Notes: generated by a model not told the origin, from the letters alone. Positions 1-6,888 are shown, numbered from the stretch's first letter. The stretch: 8,411 bases of DNA from Pseudanabaenaceae cyanobacterium MP8IB2.15 (GCA_030248825.1 JARCMB010000462.1:1-8411); one strand, 5' to 3'. Numbers and translations: made by a program.

Positions 1-64
1 CTTAAAAAGGGGGGGACAAGAATGCCCTCAAAGTCCCCCTTCTTAAGGGGGATTTAGGGGGATC
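1..64. repeat. Interspersed G/C-run palindromic repeat of cyanobacterial type
   Basis: The segment is built from runs of five or more G or C. CCCCCTT (35-41) faces AAGGGGG (45-51) around a 3-base loop. A longer inverted repeat pairs 1-17 with 33-47, about 15 pairs, with a two-G bulge and one mismatch. The tail repeats GGGGGAT twice (47-53 and 57-63). Closely similar units (CCCCCTAAATCCCCCTTAA and variants) are, from general knowledge, widespread intergenic repeats in filamentous cyanobacteria. A decayed relative lies at 6849-6882. Its function is unknown; it could act as a bidirectional transcription end for neighbouring genes, but no clear T-run follows. The left boundary may lie outside the window. 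Confidence 0.7.
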
Positions 65-355
65 TCCGGGGCATAAATATCTTAAGTCAACCGTATTGGG
101 CTATATGTAAACGATTGTCAAGTATCCAACTGCCAAGAAAGCAGGGTCGAACGACTCAAATCACCGGCATTCTGTAACATTTCGTTCTCATCGACCAAAA
201 CTGGGGTTGAAGGAGTGCATTTGAATTGTTATGCCACGATCTCTTAGGCTCTGCTTTCTAGTCAATGAAAGTTATTTGGGAAGACTTGAATTTGATTCGA
301 TCGAAATCTTGCCGAGATCTAAATTCAAGAGTCAATAGACGGTTTCGTTTGCACT
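65..355. other. Intergenic region downstream of the exporter operon
   Basis: There is no convincing gene here. The only structure noted is an inverted repeat just past the hlyD-like stop codon (separate entry). A 35-codon plus-strand frame beginning with ATG at 231 lacks a properly spaced Shine-Dalgarno and any recognisable motif, so it is not called. Base composition is more A+T rich than in the flanking genes, as expected for non-coding DNA. Confidence 0.5.
285..329 (-). terminator. Possible 3'-end stem-loop of the exporter operon
   Basis: CTTGAATTT (285-293) and AAATTCAAG (321-329) form a perfect 9-base inverted repeat around a 27-base loop. The loop contains the palindrome TTCGATCGAA (296-305). 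It lies 27-70 bases past the stop of the last operon gene, where a terminator or mRNA-stabilising hairpin would be expected. The stem is A+T rich and no U-run follows on the transcribed strand. It is therefore not a standard intrinsic terminator and the call is weak. Confidence 0.25.
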
Positions 356-1789
356 TTACGGCTGCAATAAAATTTCGGCATCCGCAGGCATTCCCGGTTT
401 AGCAAAACCACCAGGTTTGTCAATACTGAGTTTGACTCCAAACACTTGTTCCACTCGGTCTCGTTGAAAATAGATATTTTCTGGCGTAAATGAGGCTTTG
501 GCATCAATTGCCGCTACCCTTGCCTTGAGCGGGTTTTGATGGCGTGGGTCATTGTCGAGGTAGACTCTAGCGGGTTGCCCCACCCGAATTTGAGCAATCT
601 GTCCGCCTGGAATAAATCCCCGCATATACACCTGGTTCAGGTCTACAATTCTCAGCAACGGGCGGCTGGGAAGCACGACAGTACCGGGTTCTACACTACG
701 GGTTGTCACCACACCATTGATGGGGCTGTTAACGGTCAAATGATTCAATCGGCTCTGGATCAGTTGTCGGTTAGCCTGCGCTGTTTTGACATCGGCCTGT
801 GTCCCTAAAAGCGCAACTCTAGCCTGGTCGCGCTGGGCCTGCAAGCCACTGATCTTGGTTTCCTGGCGGCCAGGATTGAGCGTTGTGGTGTGCGCCTGGG
901 TTAATTTCCCTTGGGCAACCTTTATCGCGCGACGGGCTGCAACGACGGCAGCATCGCGACTGGCAACCGCTGCCTGGGCCGTCTTGAATGCGGTTTGGGC
1001 CAGATCGGCCCGTTGTTGAGTTTCAGCACCGAGACTGGCTAGACGCGCAAAGCGATCGCGATCGACCTTTGTCTGTGACCGTAATGCTTCCGCTTCTTTC
1101 ACCCGCGCTTCCTCCTGGCTAAGGATAGCCTGAGCTGTAGCGACCAACCCTTCTGCCTCTGCGACTTTACCTACTGTATCGCCTTGCGATTGTTGGAAGT
1201 TCAGCCGTGCATCCGCAATCTGACTTTCCAACACCGATATTTGTAGACGAGCCACCGCTTCCCGTTGTTTTGCGGCTTCCACCTGAGATGTAGCAGCGGC
1301 TAACTCAGACTGGATTTCTTTCTGATCGAGGCGCACCAAAAGTTGTCCTTTAGTTACCGTTGCCCCTTCGCGCACCGTTACTGCTTCGACTCGCCCAGCC
1401 CCTTGGGTACTTACATTGGTTTCATACCCTTCGATGCGTCCACTCAAGGCAATCCCCGCACTGGGTTGAGGCCGCAGCCACCAGTATGCCCCTCCCCCAA
1501 TAGCCGCGATCGCCACAGTTCCGGCGAGCAGCCAGATCCAGCGACGAGCAGGTTTTGGCGCAGGCGGTAAAGGCGCATCTGATGTTTGGGATGGGTTGGT
1601 GTTAGGTTTTGCCGCAGGCGGTAAAGGCGCATCTGATGTTTGGGATGGGTTGGTGTTAGCTTTTGGCGCAGGCGGTAAAGGCGCATCTGATGTTTGGGAT
1701 GGGTTGGTGTTAGCTTTTGCCGCAGGCGGTAAAAGCGCATCTGATGTTTGGGATGGGTTGGTGTCAGGAGAATTAGCTAATTGAGTCAT
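356..1789 (-). CDS. HlyD/YbhG-type membrane fusion protein of an ABC exporter
   Basis: This is a periplasmic adaptor (477 aa) expected to link the ABC permeases encoded upstream to a TolC-like outer-membrane channel. Residues 9-80 are four copies of an 18-residue Pro/Thr/Ser/Ala-rich unit, probably cytoplasmic. RR at 82-83 is followed by one membrane anchor (about 84-105). The first half of the biotinyl-lipoyl fold is at about 117-157, including GRIEGYETNVS and a GxVxxVxVxEGxxVxKGQ pattern. A long Ala/Gln/Glu-rich coiled coil covers about 158-350. The second lipoyl half (LTVNSPINGVVTTRSVEPG) is at 351-369, and a beta-barrel with FTPENIYFQRDRVEQVFGVKL runs to the C-terminus. The start is supported by AAGGGTGA just upstream of ATG. 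It is the last gene of the operon, 92 bases after the second permease; in E. coli ybhGFSR the corresponding gene comes first. The substrate cannot be read from the sequence. The N-terminal repeats are unusual for the family. Confidence 0.92.
   Translation of the reverse strand: MTQLANSPDTNPSQTSDALLPPAAKANTNPSQTSDAPLPPAPKANTNPSQTSDAPLPPAAKPNTNPSQTSDAPLPPAPKPARRWIWLLAGTVAIAAIGGGAYWWLRPQPSAGIALSGRIEGYETNVSTQGAGRVEAVTVREGATVTKGQLLVRLDQKEIQSELAAATSQVEAAKQREAVARLQISVLESQIADARLNFQQSQGDTVGKVAEAEGLVATAQAILSQEEARVKEAEALRSQTKVDRDRFARLASLGAETQQRADLAQTAFKTAQAAVASRDAAVVAARRAIKVAQGKLTQAHTTTLNPGRQETKISGLQAQRDQARVALLGTQADVKTAQANRQLIQSRLNHLTVNSPINGVVTTRSVEPGTVVLPSRPLLRIVDLNQVYMRGFIPGGQIAQIRVGQPARVYLDNDPRHQNPLKARVAAIDAKASFTPENIYFQRDRVEQVFGVKLSIDKPGGFAKPGMPADAEILLQP
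1551..1766 (-). repeat. Four tandem copies of a 54-base in-frame repeat inside the fusion-protein gene
   Basis: Four contiguous 54-base units begin at 1551, 1605, 1659 and 1713 and differ by only a few bases. Each encodes an 18-residue unit such as NTNPSQTSDAPLPPAPKA (protein residues 9-26, 27-44, 45-62, 63-80). Differences are A/P, A/P and D/N swaps plus one L for P in the first unit. Units of a multiple of three keep the frame, so copy number can change by slippage or recombination without breaking the gene. The near-identity of the copies points to recent expansion. The repeat forms a flexible, proline-rich stretch ahead of the membrane anchor. Confidence 0.93.
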
Positions 1790-1874
1790 AATAAATCACC
1801 CTTACATTTCGATCAGAAATAAATCACAGAATTGAAATTACACCAGAATTTAAAACGGATTATGCAGTGGATTA

Positions 1875-1890
1875 TTGAGTCTTAACTCAA
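1875..1890 (-). other. Small stem-loop at the end of the second permease gene
   Basis: TTGAGT (1875-1880) and ACTCAA (1885-1890) flank a 4-base loop that contains the permease stop codon (1882-1884). Such a hairpin between the permease and fusion-protein cistrons could stabilise the upstream mRNA or cause partial termination. The 92-base gap to the last gene, which has its own ribosome site, would fit that. The stem is only 6 pairs and no T-run follows, so it may be chance. Confidence 0.22.
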
Positions 1891-3006
1891 CTGTTTGCGG
1901 TATCGATGGGCACTCACTAACAGAGTCAAAGTGGCAAATCCAATCATGGCGATCGCGTGTAACCACCACACTTCCAGTCCAGTCCCCTTGAGTAAAATAC
2001 CGCGCAGAATCACGAGGTAATGATAGAGCGGATTAATTTGGGCAATCCACCGAAACAGTAGCGGCATACTACTCACTGAGGTCACAGCGCCACCTAATAA
2101 AATGATGGGGATGGTGATGAAAATCCCCACCAGAATCGTTTGCAACTTATTTTTCGAGAATGCCGAGATAGCTAACCCAAGGGCTACGCCAATTTGAATG
2201 TAGAGGATTGAGAAAATTAATAACAACAGCAAATTACCCCGAAAAGGCAGTTGAAATACGCCATAGGCAACCACCAAGCACATCAACAAAGTGACCGTGA
2301 GCAACCCCGAAATGGGCACAATTTTGGAAATGAGAATGGCTGTCGATGCCACTGGTGTCATCAACAGTTGCTCTAAAGTGCCCTGATCTTTTTCGCGCAC
2401 CGCTTCTACGGCAGCCGCCAGGATGGCACTGAGGGTAATGATCGTCCCAATCACTCCGGGGACAAAGAACCAGCTATCCAGCGTCCCAGGATTGTAACGG
2501 AACGTGATTTGTGACTGGATCGGAATTTCTAGCCCTGTGGATATCGGTTGATTTTGCAGGAGCAGATCGAGGTTGAATTGCGTGATGATTTGAGCAATAT
2601 AGCCCTTTGCCAGTCCCGAACTGTAGGCATTAATGCCATCAATTTCCACAGCGATTTCGGATGTGCCAGTTTGCATGAGATCCTGGCTGAAGGTAGAAGG
2701 AATGATTAATCCAGCATCCACCTTTCCTCGTTTGACTTGGTTCGTTAAGTCCTGTTGTTTATATGTATAGCCATCGACGAGAAACACCTGATTGGCTGTG
2801 AAGGCATCGATTAGCTCGCGGCTGATGGCAACTTGATTTTGATCGAGAATGCCCAGCCGCAGATGGCTAACGTTGGAATTCAGCACATAGCCGAAAATCA
2901 CCATAGAAATAACCGGTGAAATCGTCAGAAAAATCACCAGTTGGCGGTTCCGCAACAGTTCGGTGGTTTCCTTGATTAAGAGGGCAAAAAGGCGACGATT
3001 TAGCAT
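1882..3006 (-). CDS. ABC-2 type transporter permease (YbhR/YbhS-like), second subunit
   Basis: This is an inner-membrane permease of 374 aa. It has the standard ABC-2 layout: a short cytoplasmic N-terminus, a first membrane helix at about 23-43, and a large external domain at about 45-178. Five further helices follow, at about 181-200, 226-250, 259-281, 289-308 and 347-366. The RYNPGTLDSWFFVPG stretch (170-184) and the coupling-region motif EAVREKDQGTLEQLLMTP (201-218) are typical of the YhhJ/YbhS/YbhR group of large-ectodomain exporters. It starts 3 bases after the stop of the preceding permease gene, so translation is probably coupled; a weak GAG lies about 10 bases before ATG. It most likely forms a heterodimer with that permease and is driven by the double ATPase. 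No truncation or frame damage is visible. Confidence 0.93.
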   Translation of the reverse strand: MLNRRLFALLIKETTELLRNRQLVIFLTISPVISMVIFGYVLNSNVSHLRLGILDQNQVAISRELIDAFTANQVFLVDGYTYKQQDLTNQVKRGKVDAGLIIPSTFSQDLMQTGTSEIAVEIDGINAYSSGLAKGYIAQIITQFNLDLLLQNQPISTGLEIPIQSQITFRYNPGTLDSWFFVPGVIGTIITLSAILAAAVEAVREKDQGTLEQLLMTPVASTAILISKIVPISGLLTVTLLMCLVVAYGVFQLPFRGNLLLLLIFSILYIQIGVALGLAISAFSKNKLQTILVGIFITIPIILLGGAVTSVSSMPLLFRWIAQINPLYHYLVILRGILLKGTGLEVWWLHAIAMIGFATLTLLVSAHRYRKQLS

Positions 3007-3009
3007 AAA

Positions 3010-4122
3010 TTAACTCGATAGTTGCATTCGTCGCATTCCCCACCAGGCAAGCCCAAACTCGGCAATTCCTAGCACCAGCATGGCGACGATTAGATGCCAG
3101 GTACCAAACCAGCCTGATCCCCGGACAAACACATCGCGACAGAGTTCGATGTAGTAGCGAACGGGCACAAAGTAGGAAAAAATGGAAAACGGAAAGGGGA
3201 CGCTGCTGAGGGGAAACAGAAAGCCTGCTAACAGAAATGCTGTTAACACTTTAATTGTGCCGATCGCCTGTACGGCCGCACTTTGAGTCGTGGTAAAAAT
3301 GCCAATAATTAACCCCAACTGCACCCCAGCTAACATAAAAACGGGTGTGCCAACAAACAGAGGTGAGGGATCACCGACAAAACCCACCCCAAAGAACAGC
3401 CAACCGACGATAAATAGAATCAGAGCTTCTCCTAGACCCACCGCAATATAGGCGAGGGACTTACCTACTAGGAGTTCAAAGGCGCTCAAGCTGGAGGCAT
3501 AGAGTTGCAAAATAGTGCCTTGTTCTTTTTCCCGGACGAGGGCGATCGCAATCAACAGCGGCGGGAAAATTGCCAGAATCACCCCATAACTTCCCGGCAC
3601 GATAAACAGCGATTCCTGTCGTCCCGGATTGAACCACAGGCGCACCTGAGCCACGACTCCCAGGGTCTCGGAGGGTTTGCCCAAGCGCTCTTGCAGCACC
3701 GACAGCGTGGTGCCGTCTATGGCCAGCTTGATCACGCGAGCATTGATCACGTCGCTGCCATCAATCACTACCTGCACATTTCCCGTTTTGCCTGCATCGA
3801 CATCGGCAGAAAAACCAGGGGGAATGGTAACTTGCACCTGAGCTTGATCGCGATCGAGGGCATCGGGAAAGCGTTCTCCTTGCCACTGTGCTGGCACAAA
3901 CAGATTGGTGGCATAGAGCCGTTCAATGTAGCTGCGACTGAGACTGGTTTGATCGAGATCGCGCACCACCAGCGAAAGATTTTTTGCCTCCAGGCGAATC
4001 GCCAAGCCGATAATCAGCAACGCAATCACGGGCAAAATAAATGCGAGAGCTAATCCTAGTCGATCGCGCTGAAATTGTTCTAGCTCTTTGAAAAACTGGT
4101 TGCGAATGCGGCGGATGATCAT
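3010..4122 (-). CDS. ABC-2 type transporter permease (YbhS/YbhR-like), first subunit
   Basis: This is a permease of 370 aa. The start chosen is ATG at 4122, which overlaps the ATPase stop as ATGA and follows GGAGG by 9 bases. The longer open frame reaching back to 4305 lies inside the ATPase gene and gives a tail unlike the family. Helix 1 is at about 22-42 and the external domain at about 44-172, containing LWFNPGRQESLFIVPG (162-177). Later helices are at about 174-196, 219-241, 257-278, 288-306 and 345-363. The conserved ALVREKEQGTILQLYASS (194-211) lies between helices 2 and 3, where the permease contacts the ATPase. It is the likely partner of the next gene product in a heterodimer. The two permeases share the same architecture but are clearly diverged paralogues, not a recent duplication. 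Confidence 0.93.
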   Translation of the reverse strand: MIIRRIRNQFFKELEQFQRDRLGLALAFILPVIALLIIGLAIRLEAKNLSLVVRDLDQTSLSRSYIERLYATNLFVPAQWQGERFPDALDRDQAQVQVTIPPGFSADVDAGKTGNVQVVIDGSDVINARVIKLAIDGTTLSVLQERLGKPSETLGVVAQVRLWFNPGRQESLFIVPGSYGVILAIFPPLLIAIALVREKEQGTILQLYASSLSAFELLVGKSLAYIAVGLGEALILFIVGWLFFGVGFVGDPSPLFVGTPVFMLAGVQLGLIIGIFTTTQSAAVQAIGTIKVLTAFLLAGFLFPLSSVPFPFSIFSYFVPVRYYIELCRDVFVRGSGWFGTWHLIVAMLVLGIAEFGLAWWGMRRMQLSS

Positions 4123-6101
4123 GGGGGTGCGCCTCCGGCTCGTTGGACTTCGCCAATAAAGGCATCTTCTAAGGAAAAGGGCAGTGATTGGGTGTCGAGT
4201 AGCGGCAAATTCGCGGATTGCAGCAGAGATTCCACTTGGGGCAGTTCCTGGTTGGAATGGTCTAAAACAATGTGGAGGCGATCGCCAAAAATCGACACTC
4301 GCCAAGGTTCCCAGTGTTGTCGCAGGCGATCGTAACTGGCTTGCAATTGGGCTACGCGCAATTCAAACAACTGCCCCGGTTGCGCCGCTTTGATCTCGCT
4401 GGCTGAACCCTCTGCCACCTTGCGACCTGCCACCATAAAGCACATCCGGTTACACTGTTCGGCTTCGTTCATGTAGTGGGTGGTCACCAGAATTGCCGTG
4501 CCATTCCGGGCAAAGTCGTTGATTAATTGCCAAAACTGCTGTCGGGCGAGGACATCAACGCCAGAGGTTGGTTCATCCAGAAATAAAATCTCTGGCTCGT
4601 GCATCACCGAAGCCCCAAACGCCACCCGCTGCTTCCATCCCCCCGGTAGCTGTCGCGTCAGCAGATGTTCTTGTCCTTCTAACCCACAAATCGCCAGCAC
4701 CCAGCGAATCTTTTCCCGTTGCTGACGGGGTGGAATGCCGTAAACCCCACTGTAAAATTGCAAATTTTCTAAAATCGTCAGGTCGTCATAGAGGGTAAAC
4801 TTTTGGCTCATATAGCCCATGCGCTGACGCAGAGCAGGACTCCGCAGATCGCCCGTTTCCCCTGCGATCGCCATCGTCCCAGAACTGATCGGCAACAGTC
4901 CACACAGCATCTTAATGGTGGTGGTTTTTCCGGCTCCGTTCGCTCCTAGTAGTCCGTAGACTTCGCCGTAATGGATGTCTAGGTTCAGATCGACGACGGC
5001 ATGAAAGTTACCGAAGTGGCGATTGAGGTCGCGGGCGGCAATGGCGATGGTAGATGCTGGGGTGATGGCGGACTCTGGGGGGGAGCGGGGGAAAGGAAGG
5101 GATTGGGGCACGCTGCCTTGGCGACGCAGCAGGGTAGTGAAAACGTTCTCCAAGGTGGCGACTTCGGGTTGAATGCGATCGCAGTCCAAATCAGCCTGTG
5201 CCAAACGATCGCGCACCTGTTTTTTACCGAGTTGGGCATCTGGGGTGAGGACTTCAATGCGATCGCCCAAGGTCGAGACATCAGCCAGTTCTCCGGTCTG
5301 CACCAGGGTTAGTAAGGCTTGTTCTGTTTTGAATAACGCAGACGTGCGGATTACTAAGCGTTGTAGTCCCAAATCGGCTTTCAGTTGGGCGGGGGTGCCA
5401 ATCTGCTGAATCTGCCCGTCATACATCAATGCTACGCGATCGCACCGTTCCGCTTCATCAAGATCGGGAGTTGCCACAACAATGGTGATGTCCTGGGCAG
5501 TTAAGCTGGCCAAAATGTCCCAGAACTCTCGGCGGGCAATGGTATCAACACCCGTAGTTGGCTCGTCTAGCAACAGCACGCGGGGTTCTGAAATCAGCGC
5601 ACAACACAGGGCTAACTTCTGCCTCATACCACCGGAAAGTCTTCCTGCGAGGCGATCGCGAAATCGATCCAATTGCATCAGCGTCAGATACTTGGTGCGT
5701 CGGGCTTCGATCTGATCTTCAGGGACAAGCCGCAGTCCAGCGCTGTAGTTTATATTTTCCTCAACGCTGAGGTCAGGATAAAGCGAAAATTGCTGAGTCA
5801 AATACCCGATGTAGTTGCGGGCATCTCTGGCAGGTAATCCCAGAATTAGGGCATTGCCGGCTGTGGCTTCCATCACCCCACCCAAAATATTGAATGCCGT
5901 AGTTTTGCCCGCGCCATCGGGCCCAATTAGCCCAAACAATTCTCCCTGCTGCACCTCCAGATCGATACCCCGAAGTGCGCTTGTGGTGCCATAGTGTTTG
6001 TACAATTTGCGGATGGCGATCGTGGCAATCTCTTGAACAGGGGTCGATAAGGTGCGATCGGCTTTTTCTGGGAAACTGGCATGGGCAAGGATCTGAGGCA
6101 T
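4119..6101 (-). CDS. Double-NBD ABC exporter ATPase (YbhF-like)
   Basis: Cytoplasmic ATPase of 660 aa with two fused nucleotide-binding domains, powering the two permeases encoded next. NBD1: Walker A GPDGAGKTT (60-68), Q-loop Q103, signature LSGGM (155-159), Walker B VLLLDEP (175-181), D-loop GVD (184-186). NBD2: Walker A GANGAGKTT (386-394), Q433, signature position LPGGW (485-489), Walker B ILFLDEP (505-511), switch His542 in TTHYMNEAE. At the NBD1 switch-histidine position there is Pro212 (ATPDLDEAE). Thus one composite ATP site (Walker A1 with signature 2) is degenerate and the other (Walker A2 with signature 1) is canonical. A Pro/Ser-rich linker at about 330-350 joins the halves. The start is ATG 6101 because GAAGGG lies 6 bases upstream; an in-frame ATG at 6143 adds 14 residues without such a site. 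First gene of the operon, coupled to the permease by ATGA. Six HIP1 octamers lie within it. Confidence 0.95.
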   Translation of the reverse strand: MPQILAHASFPEKADRTLSTPVQEIATIAIRKLYKHYGTTSALRGIDLEVQQGELFGLIGPDGAGKTTAFNILGGVMEATAGNALILGLPARDARNYIGYLTQQFSLYPDLSVEENINYSAGLRLVPEDQIEARRTKYLTLMQLDRFRDRLAGRLSGGMRQKLALCCALISEPRVLLLDEPTTGVDTIARREFWDILASLTAQDITIVVATPDLDEAERCDRVALMYDGQIQQIGTPAQLKADLGLQRLVIRTSALFKTEQALLTLVQTGELADVSTLGDRIEVLTPDAQLGKKQVRDRLAQADLDCDRIQPEVATLENVFTTLLRRQGSVPQSLPFPRSPPESAITPASTIAIAARDLNRHFGNFHAVVDLNLDIHYGEVYGLLGANGAGKTTTIKMLCGLLPISSGTMAIAGETGDLRSPALRQRMGYMSQKFTLYDDLTILENLQFYSGVYGIPPRQQREKIRWVLAICGLEGQEHLLTRQLPGGWKQRVAFGASVMHEPEILFLDEPTSGVDVLARQQFWQLINDFARNGTAILVTTHYMNEAEQCNRMCFMVAGRKVAEGSASEIKAAQPGQLFELRVAQLQASYDRLRQHWEPWRVSIFGDRLHIVLDHSNQELPQVESLLQSANLPLLDTQSLPFSLEDAFIGEVQRAGGAPP

Positions 6102-6113
6102 AGCGCACCCTTC

Positions 6114-6127
6114 ACTTATAGATAAGT
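6114..6127 (-). promoter_or_regulatory. Palindromic candidate operator at the start of the exporter operon
   Basis: ACTTATAGATAAGT is a perfect inverted repeat (6-base arms, 2-base centre). It touches the GAAGGG Shine-Dalgarno (6108-6113) of the ATPase gene. Its minus-strand reading contains TATCTA and TATAAG, so it could overlap a -10 element. E. coli ybhGFSR is controlled by a TetR-family repressor (CecR/YbiH), so a repressor site here would be reasonable. No regulator gene is adjacent, the arms are shorter than a typical TetR operator, and the A+T content raises the odds of chance. Confidence 0.35.
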
Positions 6128-6380
6128 TTTTGCTTTGCAACACCGAATGACGTAAACCGCCAACTTGAAGACTAGGATAAAAATCTGAGGATATTGTGAA
6201 GAACGGCGATCGCCCGTTAGTTTTTTGACCGCATCTTTGAATGTTAATTTAACTGGCTCACTCAAGATAATTTCTAGCATCCCAATTACAAAAGTCACAA
6301 CCGCTCATGTCAGATTTTTGGTTTCCTACTTTTCTAAAATAACTGGGGTTATATTTAATCGCAAGCCCCTTATTGGATGA

Positions 6381-6491
6381 TACAGCAGATTCCATATTGA
6401 TGAAGTACATCGTCAGAGATATCTCTGTAGGGAAACGGCACTGCCGTGTCCTCTATCTCTGCTAGTACCTACTTACCTGGAATCTGCTGTA
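6381..6491. mobile_element. MITE-like element with 14-base perfect terminal inverted repeats
   Basis: TACAGCAGATTCCA (6381-6394) is exactly repeated in inverse orientation as TGGAATCTGCTGTA (6478-6491), giving a 111-base element with no coding capacity. The outer bases are TA at both ends. If these are the target duplication, the element proper is 6383-6489 with 12-base ends, as in IS630/Tc1-mariner-related MITEs. Inside there are nested palindromes: CAGAGATATCTCTG (6414-6427) and ACGGCACTGCCGT (6435-6447). CAGAGAT (6414-6420) also pairs with ATCTCTG (6455-6461), so most of the element can fold into one long imperfect hairpin. It would need a transposase supplied from elsewhere. The family assignment is inferred from the TA ends only. 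Confidence 0.75.
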
Positions 6492-6519
6492 AATCTTCTT
6501 ATCTGTAAGTTTTATCACG

Positions 6520-6550
6520 TAATCAATCAATCAATTAATACAATTAATAC
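6520..6550. repeat. Short A+T-rich tandem repeats (AATC and CAATTAATA units)
   Basis: About three and a half AATC units (6521-6534) run into two adjacent copies of CAATTAATA (6532-6540 and 6541-6549). These are simple slippage-type repeats in non-coding DNA between the MITE-like element and the stress-protein remnant. No function is suggested. Confidence 0.55.
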
Positions 6551-6593
6551 ATGAAATCACCCAACAGCCTGTTAGCATAATTGCAGAAGCAGT

Positions 6594-6758
6594 AAACAAT
6601 ATCTGAAAATCTTCTCTAGCCATCCAAAGGCAGAGAATGCTTTCAATGAACTGCGAGATGCTGAATTCGCAATCAATCAGGTATTGATCATTGCAAAAAA
6701 TGCCGATCGCCTGAATCATAGCAAGCGGACTGCTGAGACACAATTCCTCTCAACTTGA
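6594..6758 (+). pseudogene. Remnant of a YflT-like general stress protein gene
   Basis: The plus-strand frame through 6621 reads KIFSSHPKAENAFNELRDAE and continues FAINQVLIIAKNADRLN before TGA at 6756-6758. This has the pattern of the N-terminal YflT-like domain of cyanobacterial general stress proteins: a short strand, xxAExAxxxLxxAGF, then V/I-S-V/I-I-A-K/R-DADR. The intact gene at 7081 has the matching VFPTHVEAEKAVLVLQKAGF followed by DMDKISIVGRD; about 9 of 30 aligned residues are identical and many more are conservative. The remnant has no start codon in frame (TAG at 6573-6575 bounds it) and no Gly-rich membrane part after the stop, so it is a dead fragment. It was probably once a tandem paralogue or was brought here separately. 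I judge homology by eye. Confidence 0.6.
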
Positions 6759-6848
6759 TGTCAAAGATAGTACCAGTATACTGTTTGACGCTTGGTCTCG
6801 GTTATTCCATGTAATCCCCTGAAAAACAGGAGAAATTAGACTATTTTT

Positions 6849-6888
6849 AAAGTCCACTTCTTAAGGAGGATACGAGGGGATTGGGACT
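6849..6888. repeat. Decayed copy of the interspersed repeat at 1-64
   Basis: AAAGTCC-ACTTCTTAAGGAGG (6849-6869) aligns with AAAGTCCCCCTTCTTAAGGGGG (30-51) with one gap and few changes. The following GATACGAGGGGATT matches GATTTAGGGGGATC. In addition AGTCC (6851-6855) and GGACT (6884-6888) are inverted at the ends. The substitutions interrupt the G and C runs, so this copy looks older and has lost much of the hairpin. It lies about 190 bases upstream of the stress-protein start codon. Confidence 0.6.

Noticed and set aside
231..338. A 35-codon plus-strand frame from ATG 231.
   Set aside because: The nearest AGGAG is too far upstream and the product has no recognisable features; it also spans the operon-end inverted repeat.
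1444..1784. Long open frames in other phases across the 54-base repeat region.
   Set aside because: They are by-products of a repeat whose length is a multiple of three; any frame free of stops in one unit stays open in all.
4123..4305. Upstream extension of the first permease frame to 4305 (61 extra residues).
   Set aside because: It lies wholly inside the ATPase coding sequence and is unlike family N-termini. ATG 4122 has GGAGG and the ATGA overlap.
6521..6549. AATC and CAATTAATA repeats considered as origin-type iterons or a CRISPR start.
   Set aside because: There are too few copies, they are too short and there are no spacers; simple A+T-rich slippage explains them.
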